Assembly: GCA_964614185.1 (NCBI GenBank)
Contig: CAZTKJ010000059.1
Span: forward strand, 1 to 15,979
DNA length: 15,979 bases
DNA from: Suilimivivens sp964614185
Lineage (GTDB): Bacteria; Bacillota; Clostridia; Lachnospirales; Lachnospiraceae
Reading direction: 5' to 3'
Part shown: positions 6,980-14,123 of the stretch, one piece after another
Position numbering within the stretch: position 1 is the first letter of the stretch
Layout: each line of letters opens with the position of its first letter
The notes under the pieces: generated by a model
Database searches by the model: none
What the model was told of the DNA's origin: nothing
What the model saw: only the letters and a program-made list of their open reading frames with translations
Translations under genes and position numbers: made by a program

Positions 6980-9700
6980 GACAAAAACGTGGATGAAGTG
7001 GAAAAGCTTCTTGGGACAAGTATAGAAGAAGGTTTGACGGAAGAAGAAGCAAAGCGGCGCATACAGCAGTATGGAGAAAACCGTCTTAAAGATAAAAAGA
7101 AGAAGAGCACTGCAGCTCTGTTCTTTGAGCAGTTGAATGATCCGCTGATCTATATATTGATGGCAGCAATTGCTGTTTCTCTTTTCCTGAAGGAAGTAGG
7201 AGATGCAGGAATCATTGCCGTTGTCATCCTATTGAATGCGATAGTGGGAGTAGTACAGGAGGGCAAGGCAAGAAAAGCCATAGAAGCGCTTCAAAAGCTT
7301 TCCAGTCCCAAAGCCCTTGTAAAAAGAAACGGAAAACAACGTGAGATAGAAAGCGGGCTTCTTGTTCCCGGTGATGTGGTTTTTTTAGAGGCTGGAAGAC
7401 AAGTTCCCGGAGACTTAAGACTGGTACAGGCTGTTAATCTGAAAATAGAAGAATCAGCCCTTACGGGAGAGTCTGTTCCTATTGAAAAGGTAAGTAAGCC
7501 CATCAGTGGAGGAAACAGCGGTTTGGGCGACAGAGTTAATATGGCCTATATGACAACTACAGTGACTTACGGCAGAGGAGAAGGAATTGTCACAGCAACG
7601 GGAATGAATACAGAAATCGGCAAAATAGCGGATCTCATAGATGACAGTGGACATGAACTTACACCTCTTCAAAAAAGACTGGCAGATTTGGGAAAGGTAC
7701 TTAGTATAGCTGCAATAGGAATCTGTCTGTTTTTGTTTCTGGTGGCAGTATTTCAAAAAAGAGATATTGGAGAGATGTTGCTTACAGCCATTTCTTTAGC
7801 AGTTGCAGCAGTGCCTGAAGGGCTGCCGGCTATTGTTACTATTGTGCTGGCCCTTAGTGTATCCAGAATGGTAAAAGTAAATACCATTGTAAGGAAACTG
7901 CCTTCTGTAGAAACACTCGGAGCGGTTAATGTGATTTGTTCGGACAAGACCGGGACACTTACCAAAAACAGAATGACAGTACAGAAGTGTTTCGTAGATG
8001 GCAGAATCTTGGAAGAAGATATATTAGATAAAAAGAAGCATGGGATTTTTTTGGAAGCATGTACACTCTGTAATGATGCTTCCATCAAAGATGCAAGAAT
8101 TGGTGATCCCACAGAACTGGCGCTTTTGGACCTTGCACTGAAGCACGGGTATGAAAAAGAAAAACTTCAGGAGAAATATCCCCGCATTGACGAACGGAGT
8201 TTTGATTCAGAGCGCAAGAGAATGACAACTGTACATAGAAAAGAAGGCAGAGAAATTGCGTATATAAAAGGCGCAGCTGATGAAATGATCTCCCTTTGCA
8301 ATACCGTATGGATGTATGGAAAAGAAGTGTCCTTTACTTCGAGAGAAAAAAAGGCAGCCAAGGAGGCTGTGGATGAAATGGCACGTCTGGCCCTTCGCGT
8401 ACTGGCAGTTGCAGTGAAAACAAAGGGAACATTGACAGATGAAAATAACATGATGTTCGTGGGACTTGTGGGAATGATCGATCCGCCAAGAGATGAAGTT
8501 AAGGAAGCGGTAGCAAGTTTCAACACGGCGCATGTAGATACCGTGATGATTACAGGAGATCACATAGATACTGCTTTTGCTATTGCCAGGGAATTGGGAA
8601 TTGCACAAAGGCGGGAGCAATGTATGATGGGGATGCAGCTGGATACATTATCGGAAGAAGAATTTGCCCAGGTAGCAGAAGAGATACGTGTTTATGCCAG
8701 AGTTTCCCCTGAACATAAGGTCCGGATCGTAGATGCACTGAAAAAAAAGGGGAAAGTAGTGGCGATGACCGGAGACGGAATCAATGATGCGCCTTCTTTG
8801 AAAGCAGCGGATGTAGGAATCGCCATGGGAAAAGAAGGTACTGATGTAGCCAGGAATGCGGCAGATATGGTTCTTACAGATGATAATTTTGCCACTATTG
8901 AAAAGGCCATGCGTGAAGGAAGGGGGATTTATGAAAATATCAGGAAGACCATTTTATTTCTATTATCTTCTAATTTTGGAGAAATTATTACAATGTTGGC
9001 TGCTGTACTTGCAGGATTTCCGGCTCCCCTTAAAGCCAGTCATATTCTATGGGTCAACCTGATCACAGATTCTCTGCCGGCCCTTGCTCTTGGGGTGGAT
9101 CAAAATGATACGGATGCATTAATGAAAGAGCCACCGAGAAAAAGCAAAGACAGTTTGTTTTCCCATGGTGGCCTGACATGTACGTTGTGTTATGGAGTAG
9201 TGATTGGTATCATTAGTCTGTTGGCATTTTTGACGGTTCCCTATCAGGAACTGCTCCGTGCAGATCTGCCTCTTAATCTTACGAATCTGAATAAGATCCT
9301 GCAGCTGCAGTCAGTGCTGAATAAAGCTCAGACTCATGCATTTACGGTACTTGGAATGAGCCAGCTGGTACATGCAATAGGGATGCGTGATGTGAATAAA
9401 TCTGTATTTAAAATGAATCATCTCAACAATGTATATATGATTCTTGCATGGGGAATGGGATTGTTCTTACAGGTAATTGTAACAGAAATCCCTTATTTTG
9501 TAGGGTTGTTCGGTACAAGCAGACTGTCGCTCTCTGAATGGGGGATGCTGGGTGTACTTTCCAGTATGCCCCTTGTAATCCACGAGCTTTTGATTCTGTC
9601 AGAACTTTTGATAAAAGGAACAGATTACAGCGAATCAGAAAAGACGGGAGAGAGCAAGCAAAAAGAACAGGCCGGCAGAAAGCCAGGAGAAGTTACATGA
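6971..9700 (+). CDS. P-type Ca2+-transporting ATPase (PacL/SERCA-like, P2A)
   Basis: A 909-residue E1-E2 cation pump that exports Ca2+ (possibly Mn2+) from the cytoplasm at the cost of ATP. Order of features: N-terminal cation ATPase domain (1-70), TGES at 165-168 in the actuator, PEGLP at 282-286 in TM4, the phosphorylated Asp325 in CSDKTGTLTKN, KGAADE at 433-438 in the nucleotide domain, TGDGINDAP at 600-608, then TM5-TM10. Residues that bind Ca2+ in SERCA are kept: Glu283, Asn668 and Glu671 in SSNFGE, Asn696, Thr699 and Asp700 in NLITD. At the SERCA Glu908 place in TM8 there seems to be Gln798 (GMSQLVHA), as in other bacterial pumps. The loop 755-788 before TM8 is longer than usual. The hydrophilic tail after about 883 is encoded opposite the end of ytaF. 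GGGGG at 6960-6964 precedes the start but is buried in a predicted hairpin. Confidence 0.92.
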   Translation: MYIDKNVDEVEKLLGTSIEEGLTEEEAKRRIQQYGENRLKDKKKKSTAALFFEQLNDPLIYILMAAIAVSLFLKEVGDAGIIAVVILLNAIVGVVQEGKARKAIEALQKLSSPKALVKRNGKQREIESGLLVPGDVVFLEAGRQVPGDLRLVQAVNLKIEESALTGESVPIEKVSKPISGGNSGLGDRVNMAYMTTTVTYGRGEGIVTATGMNTEIGKIADLIDDSGHELTPLQKRLADLGKVLSIAAIGICLFLFLVAVFQKRDIGEMLLTAISLAVAAVPEGLPAIVTIVLALSVSRMVKVNTIVRKLPSVETLGAVNVICSDKTGTLTKNRMTVQKCFVDGRILEEDILDKKKHGIFLEACTLCNDASIKDARIGDPTELALLDLALKHGYEKEKLQEKYPRIDERSFDSERKRMTTVHRKEGREIAYIKGAADEMISLCNTVWMYGKEVSFTSREKKAAKEAVDEMARLALRVLAVAVKTKGTLTDENNMMFVGLVGMIDPPRDEVKEAVASFNTAHVDTVMITGDHIDTAFAIARELGIAQRREQCMMGMQLDTLSEEEFAQVAEEIRVYARVSPEHKVRIVDALKKKGKVVAMTGDGINDAPSLKAADVGIAMGKEGTDVARNAADMVLTDDNFATIEKAMREGRGIYENIRKTILFLLSSNFGEIITMLAAVLAGFPAPLKASHILWVNLITDSLPALALGVDQNDTDALMKEPPRKSKDSLFSHGGLTCTLCYGVVIGIISLLAFLTVPYQELLRADLPLNLTNLNKILQLQSVLNKAQTHAFTVLGMSQLVHAIGMRDVNKSVFKMNHLNNVYMILAWGMGLFLQVIVTEIPYFVGLFGTSRLSLSEWGMLGVLSSMPLVIHELLILSELLIKGTDYSESEKTGESKQKEQAGRKPGEVT

Positions 9701-10222
9701 TATCCTGGAAAGAATCATATTTCCGGCAGATAATCCCAGTTTAATAGAAATAAAGTGGATAGCGGATGACAGAAAAAAAATAAGGGCAGGTGAAAGAGCA
9801 GGAGCTCCTGTACTGACACCTGCCGTTAGACTGTCTATGGAAAGCACTACAGAAAGTGCGGCGGCTTCCATGGGAGAGAGGACAGATGGATTTTTCTTAT
9901 TTACTTTTTCTGACAGGGAAACTGTAGTTAATTCTTTGGAAGGATGGAATTTGCACGGTAATACATCATATAATTTATAAAGAGCAAGGGCCATCAAAAT
10001 AAAAAAGGAAAAGAATGACGTAATATTATGGGGAATCAGGACAGCTATTTTTCTTCCGGCCATTAAGGAAAGAGTAAACATAAATCCCGAAATTACTGAA
10101 ATGATACCCATGGAAATGACAGGCACATGCACCTTTTTAACACTGTAGGACAACCCTGCAGCGAAAGTATCACTGGAAAGAGCCACACAAAGCAGTGCAA
10201 ATGAACAGAATGTAATTATCAT
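9635..10222 (-). CDS. ytaF: MntP/YtaF-family membrane protein (sporulation protein YtaF-like)
   Basis: A 195-residue membrane protein with six hydrophobic segments in two related halves. Each half carries the family's acidic motif: SSDTFAAG with Asp18 and LSIDSLTAG with Asp130; the second half closes with SWLSAGLFFLLAL. MntP exports Mn2+, while the YtaF branch is linked to sporulation in Bacillus and is of uncertain substrate; length and the FSWL-type end favour YtaF. AAAGG lies seven bases before the ATG at 10222. A TATAAT on this strand (10250-10255) is a candidate -10 with no convincing -35. The last 22 codons overlap the end of the ATPase gene on the other strand by 66 bases. The neighbour on its 5' side is repeat block A and the divergent MBL gene. 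Confidence 0.82.
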   Translation of the reverse strand: MIITFCSFALLCVALSSDTFAAGLSYSVKKVHVPVISMGIISVISGFMFTLSLMAGRKIAVLIPHNITSFFSFFILMALALYKLYDVLPCKFHPSKELTTVSLSEKVNKKNPSVLSPMEAAALSVVLSIDSLTAGVSTGAPALSPALIFFLSSAIHFISIKLGLSAGNMILSRISCNFSWLSAGLFFLLALSRLF

Positions 10223-10242
10223 GATAAGCCTTTCTGATTTAT

Positions 10243-10272
10243 TTGCTATATTATATTCAAATATGCTATACT
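10243..10272 (+). promoter_or_regulatory. extended -10 promoter upstream of the MBL gene
   Basis: TATACT at 10267-10272 has TG at 10264-10265 (extended -10) and TTGCTA at 10243-10248 with an 18-base spacer. The predicted start near 10279 lies inside the left arm of palindrome A1, so the transcript would carry all of repeat block A as a leader of about 200 bases. Confidence 0.5.
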
Positions 10273-10274
10273 AT

Positions 10275-10464
10275 GACATATCAGGACAAAAACAAGCGGC
10301 GCGAAGCGACATTTGTTTTTGTCCTGATATGTCAGCGAAAAAATCAGAAAGCAGCGAAGCTGCTAATATGCGGAGCATATGGATTTTTGAGCGGAATAAA
10401 AGAAAACAAGCGGCGCGAAGCGACATTTGTTTTTGGCCTGATATGTCAGCGAAAAAATCAGGAA
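10275..10464 (+). repeat. palindromic repeat block A (nested GCGAAGC hairpins, with internal direct repeat)
   Basis: A1: a perfect 21-bp inverted repeat, arms 10275-10295 and 10313-10333, loop 17 bases containing GCGAAGC (10301-10307). Then AAAAATC (10339-10345) pairs with GATTTTT (10382-10388), enclosing two small hairpins: AGCAGC-GAA-GCTGCT (10350-10364) and ATATGC-GGA-GCATAT (10366-10380). A2 at 10403-10464 repeats 10289-10350 with two mismatches (62 bases, offset 114) but lacks the matching outer left arm. The block fills the space between divergent ytaF and the MBL gene and ends 15 bases before the MBL start codon. No protein gene is visible in it; open frames through it are translations of the repeat. 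Confidence 0.88.
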
Positions 10465-10479
10465 ATGGAGGGGAAGAGT

Positions 10480-12078
10480 ATGAAACTTATTTTCATCGGT
10501 GCAGCCCATGAGGTAACAGGAAGCTGCCACTATTTAAATGCATGTGGTAAACATATACTGATAGACTATGGTATGGAGCAGGGTGTCAATTACTTTGAAA
10601 ACTGTGCTCTTCCGGTGGCAGAATCCATGATTGATTATGTGCTCCTGACACATGCCCATATAGACCATTCCGGTATGCTTCCTCAATTGACAGCAAGAGG
10701 TTTCAGAGGGCAGATCCTGATGACGGAACCAACTGCTGATCTGTGCAGTATTATGCTGCGTGACTGTGCTCATATCCAGATGCAGGAAACAGAGTGGAAG
10801 AACAGAAAGGCAAAGAGAAGTTCAGGAGTTGAACCTCATGAGCCTGTTTATACTATGGAGGATGCAGAAAATGCCATTCGTCAGATTGTTCCATATCCTT
10901 ATAATAGCAAAATAGATTTATGTGATGGAATTCAAATCTGTTTTACGGATGTAGGACATCTCTTAGGTTCCGCAAGTATTGAAGTATGGGCCACAGAAGC
11001 GGGACAGACGAAGAAACTTGTTTTTTCAGGAGATATAGGAAATAAAAATCTTCCTTTATTAAAAGACCCGTCTAAAACAGAACAAGCTGATTATGTAATC
11101 ATGGAGTCTACTTATGGAAACCGTCTGCATGCGGAAGAAACTCCGGATTATGTGGGTGAGCTTGCAAAAATCCTGCAAAAAACCTTTGACAGAGGAGGAA
11201 ATGTCGTTATTCCTTCTTTTGCAGTAGGAAGAACACAGGAGATTTTATATTTTATCCGTAAAATCAAAGAAGATAAGCTGATTCAGGGACATGATAATTT
11301 CCCTGTTTATGTGGATAGTCCTTTGGCAGTGGAAGCAACAGGCATTTTCCACAAAAATGAAACAAATTGTTTTGATGAAAAAGCAATGGAACTGGTAAGA
11401 AAAGGAATCAATCCTATTTCTTTCCCTAATTTGAGACTGTCTATTACAAGTGAAGAATCAAAGGCTATTAACTTTGAAAACATGCCTAAAGTTATCATTT
11501 CAGCGTCCGGTATGTGCGAGGCAGGCCGTATCAGACATCATTTGAAGCACAATCTCTGGAGACAGGAATGTACCATATTGTTTGTAGGCTATCAGGCAGT
11601 GGGAACACTGGGAAGAACATTGATAGAAGGCATAGATGAAGTTAAGCTCTTTGGAGAACCTATTGAAGTAAGGGCAGAAATAAAGACTTTAGTAGGATTA
11701 TCAGGACACGCAGATAAAAACGGTTTGCTTGAATGGCTGGAAGGCTTCCGGGAAAAACCCAGAAAAGTATTTGTCGTGCATGGGGAAGATTCTGTCTGTA
11801 AATCCTTTGTGGAGTGCTTACAGACGGAGCATGGCATTAAGGCATATGCGCCTTATAGCGGCACAGAATTTAATCTTCTTTCCGGCAAGCTTGAGTATGA
11901 GGCAGTGCCCATTCCCATTAAGAAAAAAGCCAAAACAGTTTCCGATGTATTTACGAGACTTTTGGCAGCAGGGCATAGACTTATTGCTGTTATTCATAAA
12001 AATGAAGGAATGGCAAATAAGGATTTGGCTAAATTTGCAGATCAGATCAATTCCCTTTGCGATAAATGGACGCCATAA
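10480..12078 (+). CDS. MBL-fold / beta-CASP RNA-processing exonuclease-like protein
   Basis: A 532-residue metallo-beta-lactamase-fold protein of the CPSF73/YSH1 type. Zinc ligands seen are THAHIDH (His58, His60, Asp62, His63), His160 in DVGHLLGSA, Asp185 in FSGDIGN and, after the beta-CASP insert, His434 in VVHGED. Beta-CASP motifs are MESTYGNR (208-215), IPSFAVGRTQE (244-254), SASGMCEAGR (341-350) and LSGHAD (408-412). The RMMBL segment closes the core, and about 70 C-terminal residues (TVSDVFTRLL...) form a helical extension. The family cuts or trims RNA; this prokaryotic branch is little studied and is not RNase J (which is longer and has its own C-terminal domain). The start is ATG 10480 after GGAGGGG; the frame is open back to 10243 but only through the repeats. 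thyA follows 82 bases later on the same strand. Confidence 0.87.
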   Translation: MKLIFIGAAHEVTGSCHYLNACGKHILIDYGMEQGVNYFENCALPVAESMIDYVLLTHAHIDHSGMLPQLTARGFRGQILMTEPTADLCSIMLRDCAHIQMQETEWKNRKAKRSSGVEPHEPVYTMEDAENAIRQIVPYPYNSKIDLCDGIQICFTDVGHLLGSASIEVWATEAGQTKKLVFSGDIGNKNLPLLKDPSKTEQADYVIMESTYGNRLHAEETPDYVGELAKILQKTFDRGGNVVIPSFAVGRTQEILYFIRKIKEDKLIQGHDNFPVYVDSPLAVEATGIFHKNETNCFDEKAMELVRKGINPISFPNLRLSITSEESKAINFENMPKVIISASGMCEAGRIRHHLKHNLWRQECTILFVGYQAVGTLGRTLIEGIDEVKLFGEPIEVRAEIKTLVGLSGHADKNGLLEWLEGFREKPRKVFVVHGEDSVCKSFVECLQTEHGIKAYAPYSGTEFNLLSGKLEYEAVPIPIKKKAKTVSDVFTRLLAAGHRLIAVIHKNEGMANKDLAKFADQINSLCDKWTP

Positions 12079-12113
12079 AAAAATATTGGTAAGTGTCTTT
12101 GGGCAATTAGAGA

Positions 12114-12142
12114 ACTGCGCAGTCATAGGTTGCAGACTGCGG
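12114..12142 (+). promoter_or_regulatory. small hairpin before thyA
   Basis: CGCAGTC (12118-12124) pairs with GACTGCG (12135-12141) around a 10-base loop, and the left arm is also part of a palindrome ACTGCGCAGT (12114-12123), so two folds compete. The right arm runs into GGAAAGG (12141-12147), a candidate ribosome site of thyA. No T run follows, so it is not a terminator. Confidence 0.3.
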
Positions 12143-12160
12143 AAAGGTATGGATATTTAT

Positions 12161-13009
12161 ATGAGCATGGCAGATAGGATATTTGTGAATATGTGTAAAG
12201 AAATCCTGGAGAGTGGGACAAGTACGGAGGGTGAAAAAGTGAGACCCCACTGGGAAGACGGAACACCGGCTTATACCATAAAGAAATTTGGTGTGGTGAA
12301 CCGATATGATCTGTCTAAAGAGTTTCCTATTTTGACACTGCGGAGAACAGCATTAAAAAGCGCAACAGACGAAATGCTTTGGATCTGGCAGCAAAAATCC
12401 AATAATATTCATGACCTTCACAGTCATATATGGGATGAATGGGCAGATGAAGATGGTTCCATCGGTAAAGCATATGGATATCAGATGGGCGTTAAGCATC
12501 AATATAAGGAAGGCATGATGGATCAGGTAGACAGAGTCATATACGATCTGAAAAATAATCCCTTCAGCAGACGTATCATGACTAACATTTATGTCCATCA
12601 GGATCTTCATGAAATGAATCTCTACCCGTGTGCTTATAGTATGACATTTAATGTTACACAGAAAAAAGGAGAAGAGAAACTGATACTCAATGCTATTTTA
12701 AATCAGCGTTCACAGGATGTTCTGGCAGCCAATAACTGGAATGTAGTGCAGTATGCCGTATTAGTGCACATGTTGGCTCAAGTATGTGACATGCGTGTCG
12801 GAGAATTAGTACATGTTATTGCGGACGCGCATATTTATGACAGGCATGTCTCTGTTATTAAGGAACTGATTGAGAGACCGCAGTATGAAGCCCCTACCTT
12901 CTGGCTAAATCCGGAAGTAAAAGATTTTTATCAGTTTACCCGTAATGATGTGCGTGTTGATAATTATATAACCGGAGAACAAATACAAAATATTCCGGTT
13001 GCCATATAA
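12161..13009 (+). CDS. thyA: thymidylate synthase (ThyA)
   Basis: A 282-residue folate-dependent enzyme making dTMP from dUMP and methylene-tetrahydrofolate. Visible landmarks: RPHWEDGTPAYTIKKFG (28-44) near the N-terminus, TLRRT (59-63), the phosphate-binding pair RR at 137-138, catalytic Cys157 in NLYPCAYS, QRSQDV (182-187), the nucleotide-binding NVVQYAVLVHMLAQ (194-207) and HIYDRH (224-229). The start at 12161 (MSMADRIF) fits relatives; in-frame ATGs at 12149 and 12167 are alternatives, since GGAAAGG at 12141-12147 is far for 12161 and too close for 12149. No folA is adjacent. The stop codon TAA at 13007-13009 is the first three bases of palindrome B1, so the repeat abuts the gene directly. 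Confidence 0.93.
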   Translation: MSMADRIFVNMCKEILESGTSTEGEKVRPHWEDGTPAYTIKKFGVVNRYDLSKEFPILTLRRTALKSATDEMLWIWQQKSNNIHDLHSHIWDEWADEDGSIGKAYGYQMGVKHQYKEGMMDQVDRVIYDLKNNPFSRRIMTNIYVHQDLHEMNLYPCAYSMTFNVTQKKGEEKLILNAILNQRSQDVLAANNWNVVQYAVLVHMLAQVCDMRVGELVHVIADAHIYDRHVSVIKELIERPQYEAPTFWLNPEVKDFYQFTRNDVRVDNYITGEQIQNIPVAI

Positions 13010-13199
13010 ACCATTCACCGAAAACAAGCGGGAGCGAAGCGAGCATTTGTTTTCGGTGGATGGTTTAACGAGAAAATTAGAGGCGCGGCGTAAGACCGCG
13101 TATATGCGAAGCATATAAATTTTCGAGTAAGAAAAAAACGAACAAGCGGGAGCGAAGCATATAAATTTTCGAGTAAGAAAAAGGACAAACAAGCGTGGG
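13007..13199 (+). repeat. palindromic repeat block B (nested GCGAAGC hairpins, rearranged)
   Basis: B1: 21-bp inverted repeat, arms 13007-13027 and 13047-13067 with a single G-T wobble, loop 19 bases containing GCGAAGC (13034-13040). Then GAAAATT (13072-13078) pairs with AATTTTC (13118-13124), enclosing CGCGG/CCGCG (13084-13100) and ATATGC-GAA-GCATAT (13102-13116). B2 begins AACAAGCGGGAGCGAAGC (13141-13158) and then switches into a second copy of the ATATAAATTTTCGAG segment, so 13106-13136 and 13152-13182 are 31-base perfect direct repeats. A third core fragment (AAACAAGCG, 13187-13195) runs into the terminator. The order of parts is the same as in block A: long palindrome, AT stem with two mini-hairpins, second core copy. 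Confidence 0.87.
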
Positions 13200-13227
13200 A
13201 AAAGGGAGCATTTGCTGCTCCCTTTTT
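13200..13227 (+). terminator. intrinsic terminator after thyA / block B
   Basis: AAAAGGGAGCA (13200-13210) and TGCTCCCTTTT (13216-13226) form an 11-bp stem with a five-base loop, followed by the end of a five-T run (13223-13227). It lies 45 bases before the next gene, with no recognisable promoter between, so some read-through into the accessory cluster is likely or a promoter lies further upstream. Confidence 0.75.
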
Positions 13228-13272
13228 GAAATGATGTTCTTGTTAAAAACAAATCTGTGGAGGCAATTGTAT

Positions 13273-14103
13273 ATGAAAAGTTTCATTAGACTGACTGATT
13301 ATGATGTAAATGATATTTATGATATCTTCACATTGACTGATGAAGTAAGGAAAGGAAAATATCAAAGTTCTCTAAAAGGAAAAAGCGTTGTTTTGTTTTT
13401 CCCTAATTCCAGTATTCGGACAAGGGTAACATTTGAGAAAGGAGTTTATCTGTTAGGAGGTCAGCCGATTCTTTTTCCAATGGAAACTTTGGACAAGAAG
13501 GAAGATTTAAGAGATGTGTGCGGATATTTAAATAACTGGGCCGATTTGGTTATCGTGCGGCATAAGGACATTCAGCTGTTGGAGAAAATGTGCGTTTATT
13601 TAAGTGTGCCTGTTATTAATGCTATGACAGATTTAAATCATCCTTGCGAAATTTTAACAGATATGTATGCTTTGTCTAAAATAAGAAAGGACTTTGCAAA
13701 GGATAAATTTCTGTTTGTTGGTAAAGGAGGGAATATCGGACTGGCATGGAAAGAAGCTTCTGAAGTCATGGGATTTAGTTTGGAACAATGCTGTGGCAAA
13801 GGTTATGAAATTGATGGTTTGACAGCTTATAATAATATTTGTGATGCAGTGGTTGGAAAAGATATTGTGTGTACTGATTCTTTGCCTGCAAGTGTTCTTG
13901 CAGATTTTGGGGAGTGCCAGGTCACATCTGCTGTAATGGAAATGGCAAATGTTGGTGCAATCCTAAACCCCTGTCCACCGTTTTATCGTGGAGAAGAAGT
14001 TTCTGAAGAAGTAATTGCGTCAAAATACTTTGTTGGGTATGAGTTTAAGAAGCATCTTTTGGAGGTTCAACAGGCAATTATGATTTACTGCCTGACCCGA
14101 TAA
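13273..14103 (+). CDS. divergent ornithine/aspartate carbamoyltransferase-family protein
   Basis: A 276-residue protein with both carbamoyltransferase domains but shorter than catabolic or anabolic ornithine carbamoyltransferases (over 300). The carbamoyl-phosphate loop is NSSIRTRVTFE (45-55; family S-T-R-T-R), Arg96 and His97 occur in IVRHKD, and HPCE (123-126) stands where ornithine enzymes have HPCQ and aspartate enzymes HPTQ. The second domain has VGKGGNIG (149-156), DIVCTDSLPAS (197-207) in place of D-x-x-x-TD-W-x-SMG, and PCPPF then YRGEEVSEEVI (233-248) where ornithine enzymes have HCLPA and RGEEV. These changes at the substrate end suggest an acceptor other than ornithine, or an altered enzyme. 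The start is ATG 13273 with GGAGG at 13259-13263. It heads the rightward accessory run; the next gene begins 20 bases after its stop. Confidence 0.78.
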   Translation: MKSFIRLTDYDVNDIYDIFTLTDEVRKGKYQSSLKGKSVVLFFPNSSIRTRVTFEKGVYLLGGQPILFPMETLDKKEDLRDVCGYLNNWADLVIVRHKDIQLLEKMCVYLSVPVINAMTDLNHPCEILTDMYALSKIRKDFAKDKFLFVGKGGNIGLAWKEASEVMGFSLEQCCGKGYEIDGLTAYNNICDAVVGKDIVCTDSLPASVLADFGECQVTSAVMEMANVGAILNPCPPFYRGEEVSEEVIASKYFVGYEFKKHLLEVQQAIMIYCLTR

Positions 14104-14123
14104 CTTTAAACTTGGAGGGAAAA

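Noticed and set aside
10275..10464. CRISPR array
   Set aside because: Only two copies of a 62-base unit, each containing inner hairpins, with no regular repeat-spacer pattern and no cas genes.
10243..10479. An open frame continuing upstream of the MBL gene through the repeats, adding 79 residues
   Set aside because: It translates the repeat block twice (RREATFVF-type segments), has no ribosome site, and homology starts at ATG 10480 after GGAGGGG.
13007..13067. Palindrome B1 as the thyA terminator
   Set aside because: The T-rich part lies inside the right arm rather than after it, and a proper terminator exists at 13200-13227.
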